This document shows, one piece after another, positions 43,253 through 53,740 of a stretch of 64,000 nucleotides of DNA. Numbering within the stretch: position 1 is the first letter of the stretch; each line of letters starts with the position of its first letter. The translations under genes were made by a program, and so were the position numbers. Source of the stretch: Sporothrix humicola (taxonomy: Eukaryota; Ascomycota; Sordariomycetes; Ophiostomatales; Ophiostomataceae); NCBI GenBank assembly GCA_021396245.1, contig WNYE01000049.1, positions 248,001-312,000 on the forward strand. The letters run 5' to 3'. The notes under the pieces were generated by a model. It worked only from the letters and a program-made list of their open reading frames with translations, was not told the origin of the DNA and searched no databases.

Positions 43253-45781
43253 TTACACTCTCCCCAAGAAGTCTGACATGCTGTCCATCCCCGCGGATGG
43301 AGCGAGAGACACATTTCCGTCTGACGGTCCCCAGTATCCACACAGCCCGCCACCCTCACCGAGTGCGAGATTGTCCGTCTCCATCTGGGAGAACAGGTAG
43401 ATTTGCTGTTCTTCTAGGGTCGGGACGGTCCATGGGCTGCTAAACAGAAGGTCTGGTTCACCCGTGGCGTCTGCGTAGTTGAGGCTCCCATTCGTGTTGC
43501 TGTCGATGCCGATGCCCGTAAAGATGGGCATCTGGTCTGTCGGTGGCAGTGCTGGCGGCATGGCCACTCGTGCAGCCATGTCCACCGAAGAGCTCATGTT
43601 AGCGCCCCCCTTCAAAGAGCCCTCGTCGACTGAGAGGCGTGCTGCTGTCGACCGGTCCAGGTACTGGAAGAAGAGCTGCAAAATCCAGTTGCGGACGTCC
43701 CATGTGCGCTGGAGTTCTTGGAGGCCGAGCAGGCAGACTTTGGCTCGATGTTCCGCTATTGTCAGGGCACCCTCGGCACTGCTGCCGCGCTGTAGAGGAT
43801 TTTGGGGATATGAGTTTTGGCGACCGTGTGCAGCGAGACGCCGCAGGTGGATTGTGTGCATGCACAGCGTGTTGAAGAGGTTGGTGATGACATGGACGGG
43901 GGCGTGCCTTAGTGACGCCAAGAGGGATGGGGCGGCCACCAAGTCTTCGACAAGCCTTGAGTTTTGGGCAGCTGCATCGAGTGCTATCCGGCCTTCTTCA
44001 TCGTTGCGGTCCTTTTCTGGTGCACCATGTGCACCATTGGCGGCGTGCTGGTTAATGTACGCCGGCCGGTAGATGAGAATCAAGACGTTGTTGTAGCTGA
44101 GATGGAGGAGGCGAGTGTAGAAGGTGGAGGCGGCACTGCCCTCATCGTCAAGGTGGGCGTCGAGTGCATCAAGAGACGGCGGCTTCCATGCCCGCAGCTC
44201 TTTCCGGAGCGACGCTTTGCATGTGGCCGTCAGTGACTTGCCCGGGGCGTACCCAAGGCGAATGATAGTGCCAAGGATGCGCGCCAGCCCAGTTGCACCG
44301 ACTTGAAAAGCGACGCCTTCATGCGTCCTTGAGGCACCCTCAAAGGCAAACTCAAAGTCCTGCGCCTGCAGCATCTGTACATCGCAGTCTTCGTCGCTGA
44401 TGCGGCTGGGTAGACCTAAGGCGGCGGCACATTGCTGCTCTCGCGTGTAGATGCACCACCAGATGCGCTGTTTCAGCTGGCGCAGCTGACGGGCCGACGC
44501 TGACCCAGAAGCTGACGCGGGTCCACTGGACGAGGCCGCCCTCCCCACACGGACTGCCGACCGGTGCATCGCTTTACTTTGGGCCAGGCTGATGGCCGTC
44601 GCCAGCCAGTGCCGCGTGTCCTTTTCGAGAAACGGCCCGCTGCGCCAGAAGCTCATCAGAAAGACCGACTGGATAATCGTGACCTTGTCTTTTTCAAAGT
44701 CGGCGTCGTACAGGTCCTTGCAGCGGTTGTAGTAGGTGTACTTTTGGCGTTGGACGTCGTTGTCTTCGCCATCCGTCCCGCCCGCCGCGTGGATGGCTCC
44801 AATGAACAGCATCGCTTGCAGCAGCAGGGGCGACAGCGTGCCGGCCGTCTGCTTCTGTCGCGTGTCGGCCTCGTCGACGACGGCATAGCACGGGTGGAAC
44901 CAGCGAAAGTAGGCGTCGAGCAAGGAGTCGATGGTCGAAGAGGGAGGAAACGTCAGGGCGCCAGCTGCCTGCAGGAACTGCATCTGAATGCGCCGCCGCT
45001 CGGCCGCCCAGCTCGGCGTGTTGTCGGCGCCATCGTGGGTCTTGCTATCTCCCGTGATGGGCTTCCCCTCGACGTCGGGGGCGTCGCCTTCAGGCACTTG
45101 GTGGAGGAGGTGGACTGTGCTGCCGGGTGAGGTGTCGTCTGGTGGAGAGGCGTCGCCGTCGGCTGCGTCTGACTGGACGTATCGGAGTGTGTTGGATTCA
45201 CCCAAAAAGACAGAGGATGCTTCTGCTTCAGCCTCTGTGGTTTGTGGGGGTGGTGGTGGCGGGATGGTGCCTGGTGAGATGGAGATGGACTTGTCGGGGT
45301 AGATGACGGTTGCGTTAGTGTCGAAGGAGGCACGCCGTTCCCGGTCGTGGTTGTCGCGGAGGAGGGTCACCAAGGCTTCAGAGGCTGCCACTTCGTCACG
45401 GGGGTGGGAAGATTGTCTCGGCGGCAAAGGATGTGTCGACTTTGTCGACAAAGAATGTGTTGTCGACTTCGTCGACGATAGAATGGTTGACGCCGCCACC
45501 GGCTTCGCCGTCGACGACGTCGCACCCTTCTTCCTCGGATGCTTCCCCCGCCGCGACTCCCTCACCTCACACCTCTGCCCGTCCGCCAGACAGTTCCGGC
45601 ACGGCATCGACTCCGTCACATTGCACTTGACCCGCCGCGCATTGCACGCAATGCACGCCTGCCGTGCGCGTTTGCCAATCGGCTGCATTGTCGCAAGTGA
45701 GTGGGGTGTCCGGGGTGGTGACTGTGAGCTCTCAGATACAGGCAGTAGCCGTGCAATAGTGGATGAGGATGTTGTTGACAT
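43253..45781 (-). CDS. Zn2Cys6 transcription factor, likely regulator of the catabolic cluster
   Basis: A continuous 842-residue frame. The zinc cluster is Cys43, 46, 53, 61, 64 and 71 (C-x2-C-x6-C-x7-C-x2-C-x6-C) with NARRVKC, followed by a basic RGKHPRKKG linker. A Ser/Thr/Pro-rich region comes next, then a fungal_trans domain from about 270 (LLDAYFRWFHPCYAVVDEAD; RIWWCIYTREQQ; LGLPSRISDEDCD), as in cutinase/FarB-type regulators. The acidic C-terminus could be an activation domain. The start at 45781 is the first ATG of the frame; an ATG at residue 32 (MQPIGKRARQ) is an alternative. It sits next to an alcohol dehydrogenase gene and in the same orientation, suggesting a pathway regulator; this is inferred from position only. 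Confidence 0.87.
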   Translation of the reverse strand: MSTTSSSTIARLLPVSESSQSPPRTPHSLATMQPIGKRARQACIACNARRVKCNVTESMPCRNCLADGQRCEVRESRRGKHPRKKGATSSTAKPVAASTILSSTKSTTHSLSTKSTHPLPPRQSSHPRDEVAASEALVTLLRDNHDRERRASFDTNATVIYPDKSISISPGTIPPPPPPQTTEAEAEASSVFLGESNTLRYVQSDAADGDASPPDDTSPGSTVHLLHQVPEGDAPDVEGKPITGDSKTHDGADNTPSWAAERRRIQMQFLQAAGALTFPPSSTIDSLLDAYFRWFHPCYAVVDEADTRQKQTAGTLSPLLLQAMLFIGAIHAAGGTDGEDNDVQRQKYTYYNRCKDLYDADFEKDKVTIIQSVFLMSFWRSGPFLEKDTRHWLATAISLAQSKAMHRSAVRVGRAASSSGPASASGSASARQLRQLKQRIWWCIYTREQQCAAALGLPSRISDEDCDVQMLQAQDFEFAFEGASRTHEGVAFQVGATGLARILGTIIRLGYAPGKSLTATCKASLRKELRAWKPPSLDALDAHLDDEGSAASTFYTRLLHLSYNNVLILIYRPAYINQHAANGAHGAPEKDRNDEEGRIALDAAAQNSRLVEDLVAAPSLLASLRHAPVHVITNLFNTLCMHTIHLRRLAAHGRQNSYPQNPLQRGSSAEGALTIAEHRAKVCLLGLQELQRTWDVRNWILQLFFQYLDRSTAARLSVDEGSLKGGANMSSSVDMAARVAMPPALPPTDQMPIFTGIGIDSNTNGSLNYADATGEPDLLFSSPWTVPTLEEQQIYLFSQMETDNLALGEGGGLCGYWGPSDGNVSLAPSAGMDSMSDFLGRV

Positions 45782-46702
45782 TCACTCAGGGACAGACAAA
45801 AAGCCGACTTGCCTGTATATGAAAGAAGAGAGCTCCAATCCTTCGCTCTCAAACTTCATGTCGTCCGCCTTCCCTTCACCCTTATCCTTCCCCGCATGTG
45901 GAGACGGTCCGTTGGACGGGATGGCCGGCTGTCGTCTTTTCTCCGTCAAGATGTCGATGGTCATGTGAGCTGAGATGGGTGTGTTCTTGGTGTAGTAATG
46001 CACTAGTTTAGTGGTGGCTTGTCACCAAAATGCACCAAACTTCCGGGGTTAGCACGGGGTAGAACGAGCTTGATGCGACGAAACTCGTTTACATCCACCA
46101 ACCACTACACTAACGAACGAAATCTCCACTCTCGACCAAGTAACCGAGCATATAACCGAGCAAGTAGCCTACTTGACAAAGGAGAATGTGGAAATTGTTC
46201 ACAGAAAACACGAAGAAAAAAAAGAGGGGAACATCGTGGAGCAAACCAATGTCGTTTGTACGCAATCACGATTTACACTCATTCGCAAACGTAAAGAGAA
46301 AGTTCTGCAGAAGTTGTTGACTAAATGCTTTTGTTTCATGAATTGATCTCACTTTTTTTTTTCTCACAACATTTCTTTACGATAAAAATTGTTGAACAAG
46401 GAAATAGAAAATGAAAAAAGATACAAACACAGACGAAAAAATGTCAGGATAGAAGAAATTCATCTGCAAGATACGACTTCAGATTAAGTAACCTTCACGG
46501 GGCAATACATTGAGTTACAAACCCCAGATTGAACTACAGCAGCTCATTTTTACGTGGCACAGATTAAGACAAAAAAAAAAAAAGAAAAAAAAAACATCTT
46601 CGTGTCGTAAACAGTGTCATTTCATTTTGCTATCATCCTATCGCTGTCACCATGCATCGCTCCCCATGCCGTAAATACATTTCATTCTCATTCTATCTCC
46701 TG
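45782..46702. other. Upstream region of the Zn2Cys6 gene
   Basis: 921 bp. The part next to 45781 is the regulator's promoter and leader. 46310-46620 is A+T-rich with two long A runs (about 46568-46594) and is the likely 3' region of the alcohol dehydrogenase gene. No gene is seen. Confidence 0.4.
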
Positions 46703-47902
46703 TCACTCCACGACCGTCCAGTCGATGACCGGCTTGATGGTCTGGCCGGTGTGCATGTCGTGGATTGCATCAGACAACTGTGTGACCGGGTAGACTTTGC
46801 ACAGCTTGTCGACGGGGAAGGCGCCGGCGCGGTGCATCTCGATGAGCTTAGGGATAAAGTCAGGCGGGTTGGCGTCGCCCTCGATGACGCCAATCAGCTT
46901 CTTGTTTTCGAGCAGGAACGTAAGAGGATCGAGCTTGATGGAGGCGTCGGGCGGCGGCACGCCGACCAAAGCGGCCGTGCCCTGCGGGCCGATCGCGGCC
47001 ACCATGACCTCGATACTACCCAAACGTCCGGTGCAGTCGACGGCCTGGGTGGCGCCGGCCTTGCTGGGAGTCAGGGCGCGGATGGCGGCGGCGAGCGCGG
47101 ACTCGGGGTGGTCCTTGGCGTTGACGGTGTCGGTGGCGCCCAAATCGCGGGCGAGGGCCAGCCGCTCGGGGACAATGTCGACGGCGATGATCTGCATCTG
47201 CGAGTCGGGCTGCTGCTTCTTCAGGTAGGCGGCCGCCATCAGGGCGGCCAGGCCGACACTGCCTAGCCCAAAAATGACCAGACTGTCGGTCGACGTCGGT
47301 TTGAGGACGTTGAGAATGGTGCCCGCACCCGTCTGGAAGCCACAGCCCATGGGCGCGTAGACAGCCAGGTCGGTCGGCTGGACGGATGTGCCCAGCTCGC
47401 TGCCCGAGCACAGGCGGACAACGCTCTTTTCCTGCACGACGGACACTTTGCTAAACGACGACTGGCCAAAGTATTGGCTGCGCACCTTCTGGGAGGGGTC
47501 TGACTGGAGGCTTGCAGGCGTCGTGCCGTCCGGCCTGACTGCGCCGTGGTTCACCTGCGGGTGGCGGTGGCAGCAAGCGGGCTGGCCACCGACGCAGGCC
47601 TTGCAGTCGCCGCAGGTTGTGAACGAGAGGAGGACAGCGTCGCCAACACTCAAAGTCTTATCCTTGACGGCGGACCCGACAGCCTTGATGACGCCGGCGC
47701 CTTCGTGGCCGAAAATGGCCGGGAACTCGATCATGGGTAGGAGGCCCTGTTGGAGGACAATGTCCGTGTGGCAGATGCCGCTGTAGCGCATCTCGACGAG
47801 CACCTCATCAGGTCGGACGGTGTCCAGGACAATTGGCGTCAACGTAAAGTCGGCCTTGGGCGCGGCGACGACGAGCGCGACAGAGGGGATGTTCGAAGCC
47901 AT
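46703..47902 (-). CDS. Zinc-dependent alcohol dehydrogenase (MDR family, aryl-alcohol type)
   Basis: A continuous 399-residue frame. Catalytic zinc ligands are Cys44 (GICHTD) and His66/Glu67 (GHEGAG); structural zinc ligands are Cys97, Cys100, Cys103 and Cys111. The YAPMGCGFQTGAG segment holds the further catalytic Cys. The Rossmann motif GLGSVGLAAL is followed by an Asp (AVDIVPERLALA), pointing to NAD rather than NADP. The arrangement matches aryl/benzyl-alcohol and related dehydrogenases that oxidise alcohols to aldehydes reversibly. No targeting signal is seen, so it is cytosolic. It lies between the Zn2Cys6 regulator and an aldehyde dehydrogenase, all on the minus strand, which fits an alcohol-to-acid route. 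Substrate not readable. Confidence 0.87.
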   Translation of the reverse strand: MASNIPSVALVVAAPKADFTLTPIVLDTVRPDEVLVEMRYSGICHTDIVLQQGLLPMIEFPAIFGHEGAGVIKAVGSAVKDKTLSVGDAVLLSFTTCGDCKACVGGQPACCHRHPQVNHGAVRPDGTTPASLQSDPSQKVRSQYFGQSSFSKVSVVQEKSVVRLCSGSELGTSVQPTDLAVYAPMGCGFQTGAGTILNVLKPTSTDSLVIFGLGSVGLAALMAAAYLKKQQPDSQMQIIAVDIVPERLALARDLGATDTVNAKDHPESALAAAIRALTPSKAGATQAVDCTGRLGSIEVMVAAIGPQGTAALVGVPPPDASIKLDPLTFLLENKKLIGVIEGDANPPDFIPKLIEMHRAGAFPVDKLCKVYPVTQLSDAIHDMHTGQTIKPVIDWTVVE

Positions 47903-48322
47903 TGCGTGCAGGGTGCGTAGCAGGTAGATGTGTTGATTGTCTGTGACAATGATAGACTACACACAATATTGCCTTGAAATAGAATGCACTGACTGATTGA
48001 CTGTATTATTGACTAACGTATTGATTTCATTTGACTCTATTTACTTCCCCTTACCCCGTAGTCGCTCCTTCCTTGTGAGGTCGTCCCCGTCCCTCCTTCC
48101 CCTCACATCACTCGGCTACACAGACACCACTTACACTAAATTGCCTCTTTGGGACATCCGGGTCCACTTTTATCAAACCATGAATTCAAAACTAGCTGTG
48201 CACCTTAATTCCTCCACACGGCCCTCCGCATTTCTTTGTTTCCCCTCACACGGTCCGTCCTTCACACCCTCTTTTTCTCTTTTTTTTTCTGTCCTCGCTC
48301 GCTGCGCTCACTCGATTGTCGC
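47903..48322. promoter_or_regulatory. Promoter of the alcohol dehydrogenase gene
   Basis: 420 bp between the ADH start codon and the ALDH stop codon. It contains the ADH promoter next to 47902 and the ALDH 3' region. Plus-strand T/C-rich runs occur near 48260-48300. No gene is seen. Confidence 0.4.
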
Positions 48323-49999
48323 TCACTGCGGAGCCGGCATGCCAGTGTTGAGATAGACCGCCTTGACCTCTGTGTAGTTCTCGAGCACCGCCTCGCCGCA
48401 CTCTCTTCCCAGGCCGCTCTGCTTGTACCCGCCAAACGGAATGCTCCAGTGCACTAGGTTGTACATGTTGACCCAGGTGGTGCCGGCCTTGATGGCGTTG
48501 GTCATGCGCACGGCGCGCTCGTAGTCCTTGGTGTGCACGGCGCCGGCCAGGCCGTACGTCGTGTCGTTGGCGAGCTCGATGACCTCGGCTTCGGTGGAGA
48601 ACTTGGTGACCGTCACAACTGGGCCGAAAATCTCCTCGCGCGAAATGGTCATGTCGGGCTTGACATTGGTGAAAATGGTGGGCTCGACGTAGTAGCCGGG
48701 ACCGCCAGCGTTGGCGGCAGCACCGCCAAGATGGACAGTTGCACCCTCCTGGCGGCCCTGCTCAATGTACCCCAAAATCTTGTCGTACTGCATCTTGCTG
48801 TTGACGGGGCCCTGGTCGTTGCTCTTATCGAAATTGTCGCCGACCTTGAGGGCGGCCATGCGAGCGGTAAACTTTTCCAGGAACGCATCGTAGACGTCTT
48901 CGTGCACGTACAGGCGCGTGCCGGCGTGGCACGTCTGGCCAAAGTTCATGTTGATGCCCCAGGCCGACCACTCGGCCGCCTTGTCCAGGTCGGCGTCGGG
49001 GAACACAATATTCTAGTCAGATAAGTTAGCGGTGCATTACCAAAAAGAGAAAAAAGGAATGTAGTGTTCACTCACCGGAGACTTTCCACCCAACTCCAGG
49101 GTCACCTTCTTGAGGTTCGACGCGGCCGAGGCCTTGAGAATTGCCCGGCCGGTGGCCGTCGAGCCCGTAAAGGCCACCTTGTCAACGTCCATGTGGTGCG
49201 CCAGCGCATTGCCGGCCGTCTTGCCGTAGCCCGACAACAGATTGACGGTGCCGGCCGGGAAGCCCGCCTCGCGGATCAGCTCGCACATCTTGAGCGCCGA
49301 CAGCGGCGTGGCCTCGGCCGACTTGATCACCACCGTGTTGCCCGTCACAATGGCCGGCGCAATCTTCCACGTGAACATGAGAAGCGGAAAGTTCCACGGG
49401 ATGATCTGGCCGCAGACGCCCAGCGGCTCGCGCCGCGTGTACGCAAACGTGCCAGGGATGTTGAACGAGGTGAGGCCCAGCTGCTTGTCGGCCCAGCCGG
49501 CGTAGTACTTGAGGGTCCCGACCGAGCCGGGGAAATCGAGCGTCGACGCCTGCCGGTACGTCTTGCCCGTGTCCAGCATCTCGAGCGCAATCAGGTCCTC
49601 CTTGTCGCGTTCCATAAGGGTCGCCAACTTCAGCAAAAGCTCACCCCGCTTGACCGGGTCGACGTCCGCCCACGCCTTGTCCTCAAACGCCCGGCGGGCC
49701 TCGACGACGGCCACGTCCACGTCCTCCTCGCGCGCCTCCGAGACGCGCACAATCTCCTGGCCCGTCGCCGGGTTCTCGACGGGGAACGTGTTGCCGCCAA
49801 TCGCCGCGCGGAACTCGTTGCCGATAAACAGGCCCGTCGGCACCGACACCTCGCGGCCGGCAATTGTCAGCGTTTTGGCGAGGCCGGAGGCGAAGCGGAT
49901 CTGAATGAAGCGGCTAGCTCTCGTGTTTCTCGAAGCCCGCAGGCTCGGCACCCGCAGGACATGGGCGGCCATTGGCCGGAAACTCGTCTTGACGGACAT
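48323..49999 (-). CDS. Mitochondrial aldehyde dehydrogenase (2 exons)
   Basis: Exons 49999-49076 and 49012-48323 are joined across a 63-nt intron (GTGAGT, CTAAC, CTAG), giving 537 residues. I chose the ATG at 49999: it opens an Arg/Ser/Ala-rich presequence (about 1-37, ending RFASG) typical of the mitochondrial matrix. ALDH landmarks are PWNFPLLMF, FTGSTATGR, the general base Glu302 (LELGGKSP, at the exon junction) and the nucleophile Cys336 (NFGQTCHAG), then EEIFGPV and PFGGYKQSG. Family members oxidise aldehydes with NAD. The context (ADH upstream, SSADH downstream) suggests it takes the aldehyde made by the ADH. Acetaldehyde-type activity is possible but unproven. Confidence 0.9.
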
Positions 50000-50603
50000 G
50001 TTGTGTGATGTTGGTGATGTTGATGTTAGAGGTCGTCCTGCTTCCCAGCTCCCTTCTCTGCCCCTCACAATTTATGATATCACTCGCTTATATGGGTGGA
50101 CGTGGTCGACGGGCGCGAGTCGACGTCCGTGTAAGTGGGGTTTGTGGGCTAGTGGGCTAGTGGGTTCAGGGCAGCCGCAATCCGCTGTATTTTTGTGTAT
50201 TCCCCTGTATTCCCCTAAACACCGCTGTGGGTTAGCGGACTTAGCTGGCTTTACAAATCAAGGGCACCACCAAGAGTAAACAATGGAGCGGCAATGGAAC
50301 TTGCACAAACTTGCACGCAGAAATTAAGTGGAAAAAGTCGACACAAAAACACGTCGGCTACTTGCCACAAACCCGGACCGTCCATGGTGTCCAACCTTTT
50401 GTCCAACATTGGCCAATCTCTGTTCAACGTCTGTCCAACATCCAGTCACAATTCAATGAATGCAGGCATGTGGATACGGGTCAGTCTCGGCAATTAACTC
50501 CTGGAAGGACAGCACATTTACTGCAAGTACTGATTATCTTCTATCTACATTGTATCAATTTTGTACATCGTTTTCGTATCCTTCTGCCCGTCTCTGCCCT
50601 TCC
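50000..50603. promoter_or_regulatory. Promoter of the mitochondrial ALDH gene
   Basis: 604 bp between the ALDH start codon and the SSADH stop codon. A TATA-like word lies near 50087-50094 on the minus strand. The segment 50380-50470 has repeated TGTCCAACAT-like words. No gene is seen. Confidence 0.4.
50087..50094 (-). promoter_or_regulatory. Possible TATA box of the mitochondrial ALDH gene
   Basis: The minus strand reads CATATAAG about 90 bp upstream of the start codon at 49999. Sequence and distance fit. Confidence 0.45.
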
Positions 50604-52236
50604 CTAATTCGTCACGGGCAGGCCAAGGCCGCCCAGGGTAATCGTCTTGAGCACCTGGAACTCGTCCAGGCCGACACGGCCGCCCTCGCGACCGAAGCCA
50701 GAGTGCTTGATGCCGCCAAAGGGCGCCACCGGGTCCGACACCATGCCCGTGTTGACGCCGACCATGCCCGTCTCCAGCAGCTCAGACACACGCCACGCGC
50801 GCGACAGCTTCTCCGTGTAGACGTAGCCCGCCAGGCCGACCTCGGCGTCGTTGGCCTTTTCGAAAAGCTCGGCGTCGTCCTTGAACTTGTAGAACGCGGT
50901 GACGGGGCCGAACAGCTCTTCGCGGCTCGCGCGCATCGACGGCTGCATGTCTTTGAGGATCGTGGCGGGGTAGAACGTCGAGGGATCGTCGCTCTTCCGT
51001 GCGGGCTGGCCACCGAGAACGACCTGGGCGCCACCCTCCGTGGCGTTGTCCACCATGCCGGCCACGCGTGTGGCGGCCGCCTCGGTGATCAGCGGGCCCA
51101 GCGTCGTGCCGGCCGTCGTCGGGTCGCCGGCAACCATTTCGCGGCGCACGACGTCGGCAAAGCGCTCGACAAACTTGTCGTAGACGCCCTCCTGCACGTA
51201 GACGCGGTTAGCGCACACGCAGGTCTGGCCCGACGCGCGGAACTTGGCGGCCATGAGGCCCTTGAGCGCCAGGTCAATGTCGGCGTCATCATAAATAATG
51301 AAGGGGGCGTTGCCGCCCAGCTCCATCGACAGCTTCTTGAGGGTCGACGCCGACTGCTCCATCAGCAGCTTGCCCACGCGCGTCGAGCCGGTGAAAGACA
51401 CTTTTTTCACGAGGTCATGCTCGCACAGCGTCTTGCCCACGTCGGCCAGGTGCTCGTGCGTCGTCACAACGTTGAACACGCCCGCCGGGACACCCGCTCT
51501 TTCCCCCAATTCGGCGAGGGCCAGCGCCGAGTACGGCGTCTCAGCCGCCGGCTTGACCACGACCGAGCACCCGGCCGCCAGCGCCGCGCCCACCTTGCGC
51601 GTAATCATCGCCGACGGGAAATTCCACGGCGTCAGCACGCCCACCACGCCGACCGGCTGCTTGAACGTCATCACCCGCTGGCCGGGAACGCTCGACTCAA
51701 TCGTCTCGCCGCTGTACGCCCGCAAGGCCTCGCCCTGGAACCACCCGAAAAAGCTGGCCGCGTACTGGATCTCTGCCTTGGCCGCCTCCAGGGGGCGGCC
51801 GTTCTCGAATGTCAGTATCGTGGCCAGGTCCTGCTCGTGCTCCTTCATGAGGTCGTGCCATTTTTGCAGGATCGAGGCGCGCTGCCGGGCCGGTGTGTGG
51901 CGGAACGTCTTGAATGCATCTTGAGCCACCTTGACGGCCTTGGCCGCATCCGCGGCCTCCAGGTCCGGACACGTGCCAATGGCCTTGCCGTCGTAGGGGT
52001 TGGTCACGTCAAACGTCGCCGTCTTACCGTTGGCCGTCCACTGGCCGCCAATGTACGCCTGCTCGCGGAGCAGCGACGGATCGCGGAGTTTGCTGCGGAG
52101 CTGCAGTCATCAGTATGCGTAGCAGGAAGATGAGAGTGCACAAATGACAACCTACCAAAGATGAAGCTTGAGAAGACATGGTGCGGCGGAGTGAAGTCTG
52201 AACCAAACGGTTGATGCTCAATGTTGTACGGTTCAT
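50604..52236 (-). CDS. Succinate-semialdehyde dehydrogenase (2 exons)
   Basis: Exons 52236-52156 and 52100-50604 are joined across a 55-nt intron (GTAGGT, CTGCAG), giving 525 residues. The first 27 residues (from MNRTTLSINRLVQTSLRR) could be a mitochondrial presequence; a second ATG at residue 20 would give a cytosolic form. Class landmarks are YIGGQWT, PWNFPSAMITRK, FTGSTRVGK, the base Glu287 (MELGGNAP), and Cys321 in GQTCVCANR, whose CVC pair is characteristic of SSADH. It then has EELFGPV and PFGGIKHSG. The known reaction is succinate semialdehyde to succinate with NAD(P), in GABA or gamma-hydroxybutyrate breakdown. Together with the ADH this fits a 4-carbon route, but other aldehydes are possible. 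Confidence 0.9.
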
Positions 52237-52966
52237 GATTGCGGTAGGATGTGGGATGCAATCAACAAACAAGGCAAGACTATGTCAACTGAACCACTGT
52301 CTCGAGCGGGGTATGTTTCAATGCCCTCGTCTTTACGTATCTCGTGTTTCGTCCTTCTCCTACTTTGAGGGCATCCCGTCGCCCGGCGTGCCGACAACGC
52401 AAACGACTTTTGTGTGAACAGAACATCAATGTGCGGGGATATTACGTAGTGATGCAAGTGTAAGTCGCCGACTAGCTTGGTGTGGGGATAAGCTCAGGTC
52501 TACATTTTGGTGTGAGTTCTGGACGGCACTTACACCACATGCGCTACTCGCTTTGTTAACATAGCCGGTCCGTGTCCACTCCGTCCCCATACAACCGTAA
52601 ATCAACTAAGAAACAGCTAGCAAACAGCCAACAAACACAGCTACAGCCACAACTCATGACCGCAAAGAAAGACGCGAAAGCAAGAGATGAAAAGAAGAGA
52701 AAGAAATGAGACGAGACCCTGCGGAGATATTGCCGAAGTGCGGAGGAGATGGAGAGGATGTCAACATGTAAATGGGAATTGTCGGTCTTTAATGTTGTCC
52801 AAAATTGTTTGATTTTGTTGTGTCTGGTTCTGATGTTTGTGATATCGTGTGAAGCCTCTCATTTGTCTTTCATCTCATAATTCTTTAGTATTTTCGCATT
52901 CTGGTATCTCATTTCCTTCAGTCCCATTTCCTTCAATCTCGTCTTCCCTACCCCACCACACACACG
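52237..52966. promoter_or_regulatory. Divergent promoter region, SSADH / SDR
   Basis: 730 bp between two start codons on opposite strands. The plus side (52855-52965) is T/C-rich up to the SDR ATG. Short ORFs are not protein-like. The layout is what would be expected of a co-regulated gene pair. Confidence 0.5.
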
Positions 52967-53740
52967 ATGTCTCTCCGCTCAACAGGAACTCGCCTCGCCG
53001 GCAAGGTCGCCATCGTCACCGGCGGCGGCTCCGGCTACGGCGCCGGCATTGCCCGCCGCTTTGCCCAGGAGGGCGCCAAGGTCGTCGTGGCTGACATCAA
53101 CGAGGACGGCGCCAAGACCGTCGCCGCCTCGCTGCCCGCCAGCATGTCGTTTTTGAAGACGAATGTCACCAGCCGTAGCGACTGGCAAAAGTTGTTGGAC
53201 ACCACCGAAGAGCGCTACGGCCGCATCGACTGCTTGGTCAACAACGCCGGCACCACCTACAAGAACAAGCCCACCCTGCAAGTCACGGAAGAAGAGTTTG
53301 AGCGCTGCTTCGATGTCAACGTCAAGAGCATCTTCCACTCCACGGCCTTGTTGGTGCCCCGCTTTATCAAACAGGGCGGCGGTGGTGTTTTGTTGAACGT
53401 TGCGAGTGTCGGCGCGACCCGCCCGCGCCCCGGCCTCGTCTGGTACAACGCCTCCAAAGGCGCCGTCTGGAATGCCACCAAGGGCTTGGCCGCCGAACTC
53501 GGCCCCCACAAGATCCGCGTCAACTCGGTCTGCCCCCTGCTCGGCGCCACCGGCCTGTTCGAGGCCTTCTCCGGCGTGCCTGACACCCCCGAGAACCGCG
53601 CTAAGTTTTTGGACAATGTGCCCCTCAAGCGCCTCTGTGAGGCCGAGGACGTCGCCAATGCCTGCCTGTACCTGGCCTCGGACGAGGCGAGCTTCATCAC
53701 CGGCATCAACCTCGAGGTCGACGGCGGTCGGGCGGTCTAA
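52967..53740 (+). CDS. Short-chain dehydrogenase/reductase (classical SDR)
   Basis: A single-exon 257-residue protein, the usual length of a classical SDR. Cofactor motif TGGGSGYG (18-25); Asp43 (VVADIN) suggests NAD(H). NNAG is at 92-95, Asn118 and Ser147 are in place, and the catalytic YxxxK is Tyr160-Lys164 (YNASK). The C-terminus ends in the usual VDGG. It is close to glucose/3-oxoacyl reductase-like SDRs. It is divergent from SSADH with a shared upstream region, so it may act in the same catabolic route, for example on a hydroxy or keto intermediate. The substrate cannot be told from the sequence. Confidence 0.9.
   Translation: MSLRSTGTRLAGKVAIVTGGGSGYGAGIARRFAQEGAKVVVADINEDGAKTVAASLPASMSFLKTNVTSRSDWQKLLDTTEERYGRIDCLVNNAGTTYKNKPTLQVTEEEFERCFDVNVKSIFHSTALLVPRFIKQGGGGVLLNVASVGATRPRPGLVWYNASKGAVWNATKGLAAELGPHKIRVNSVCPLLGATGLFEAFSGVPDTPENRAKFLDNVPLKRLCEAEDVANACLYLASDEASFITGINLEVDGGRAV

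Noticed and set aside
45303..45968. 221-codon plus-strand ORF opposite the 5' end of the Zn2Cys6 gene
   Set aside because: It overlaps the zinc-cluster coding sequence on the other strand and has no protein-like pattern.
50460..52133. 557-codon ORF on the plus strand opposite SSADH
   Set aside because: Antisense shadow created by G+C-rich third positions; Arg/His-rich and without a domain.
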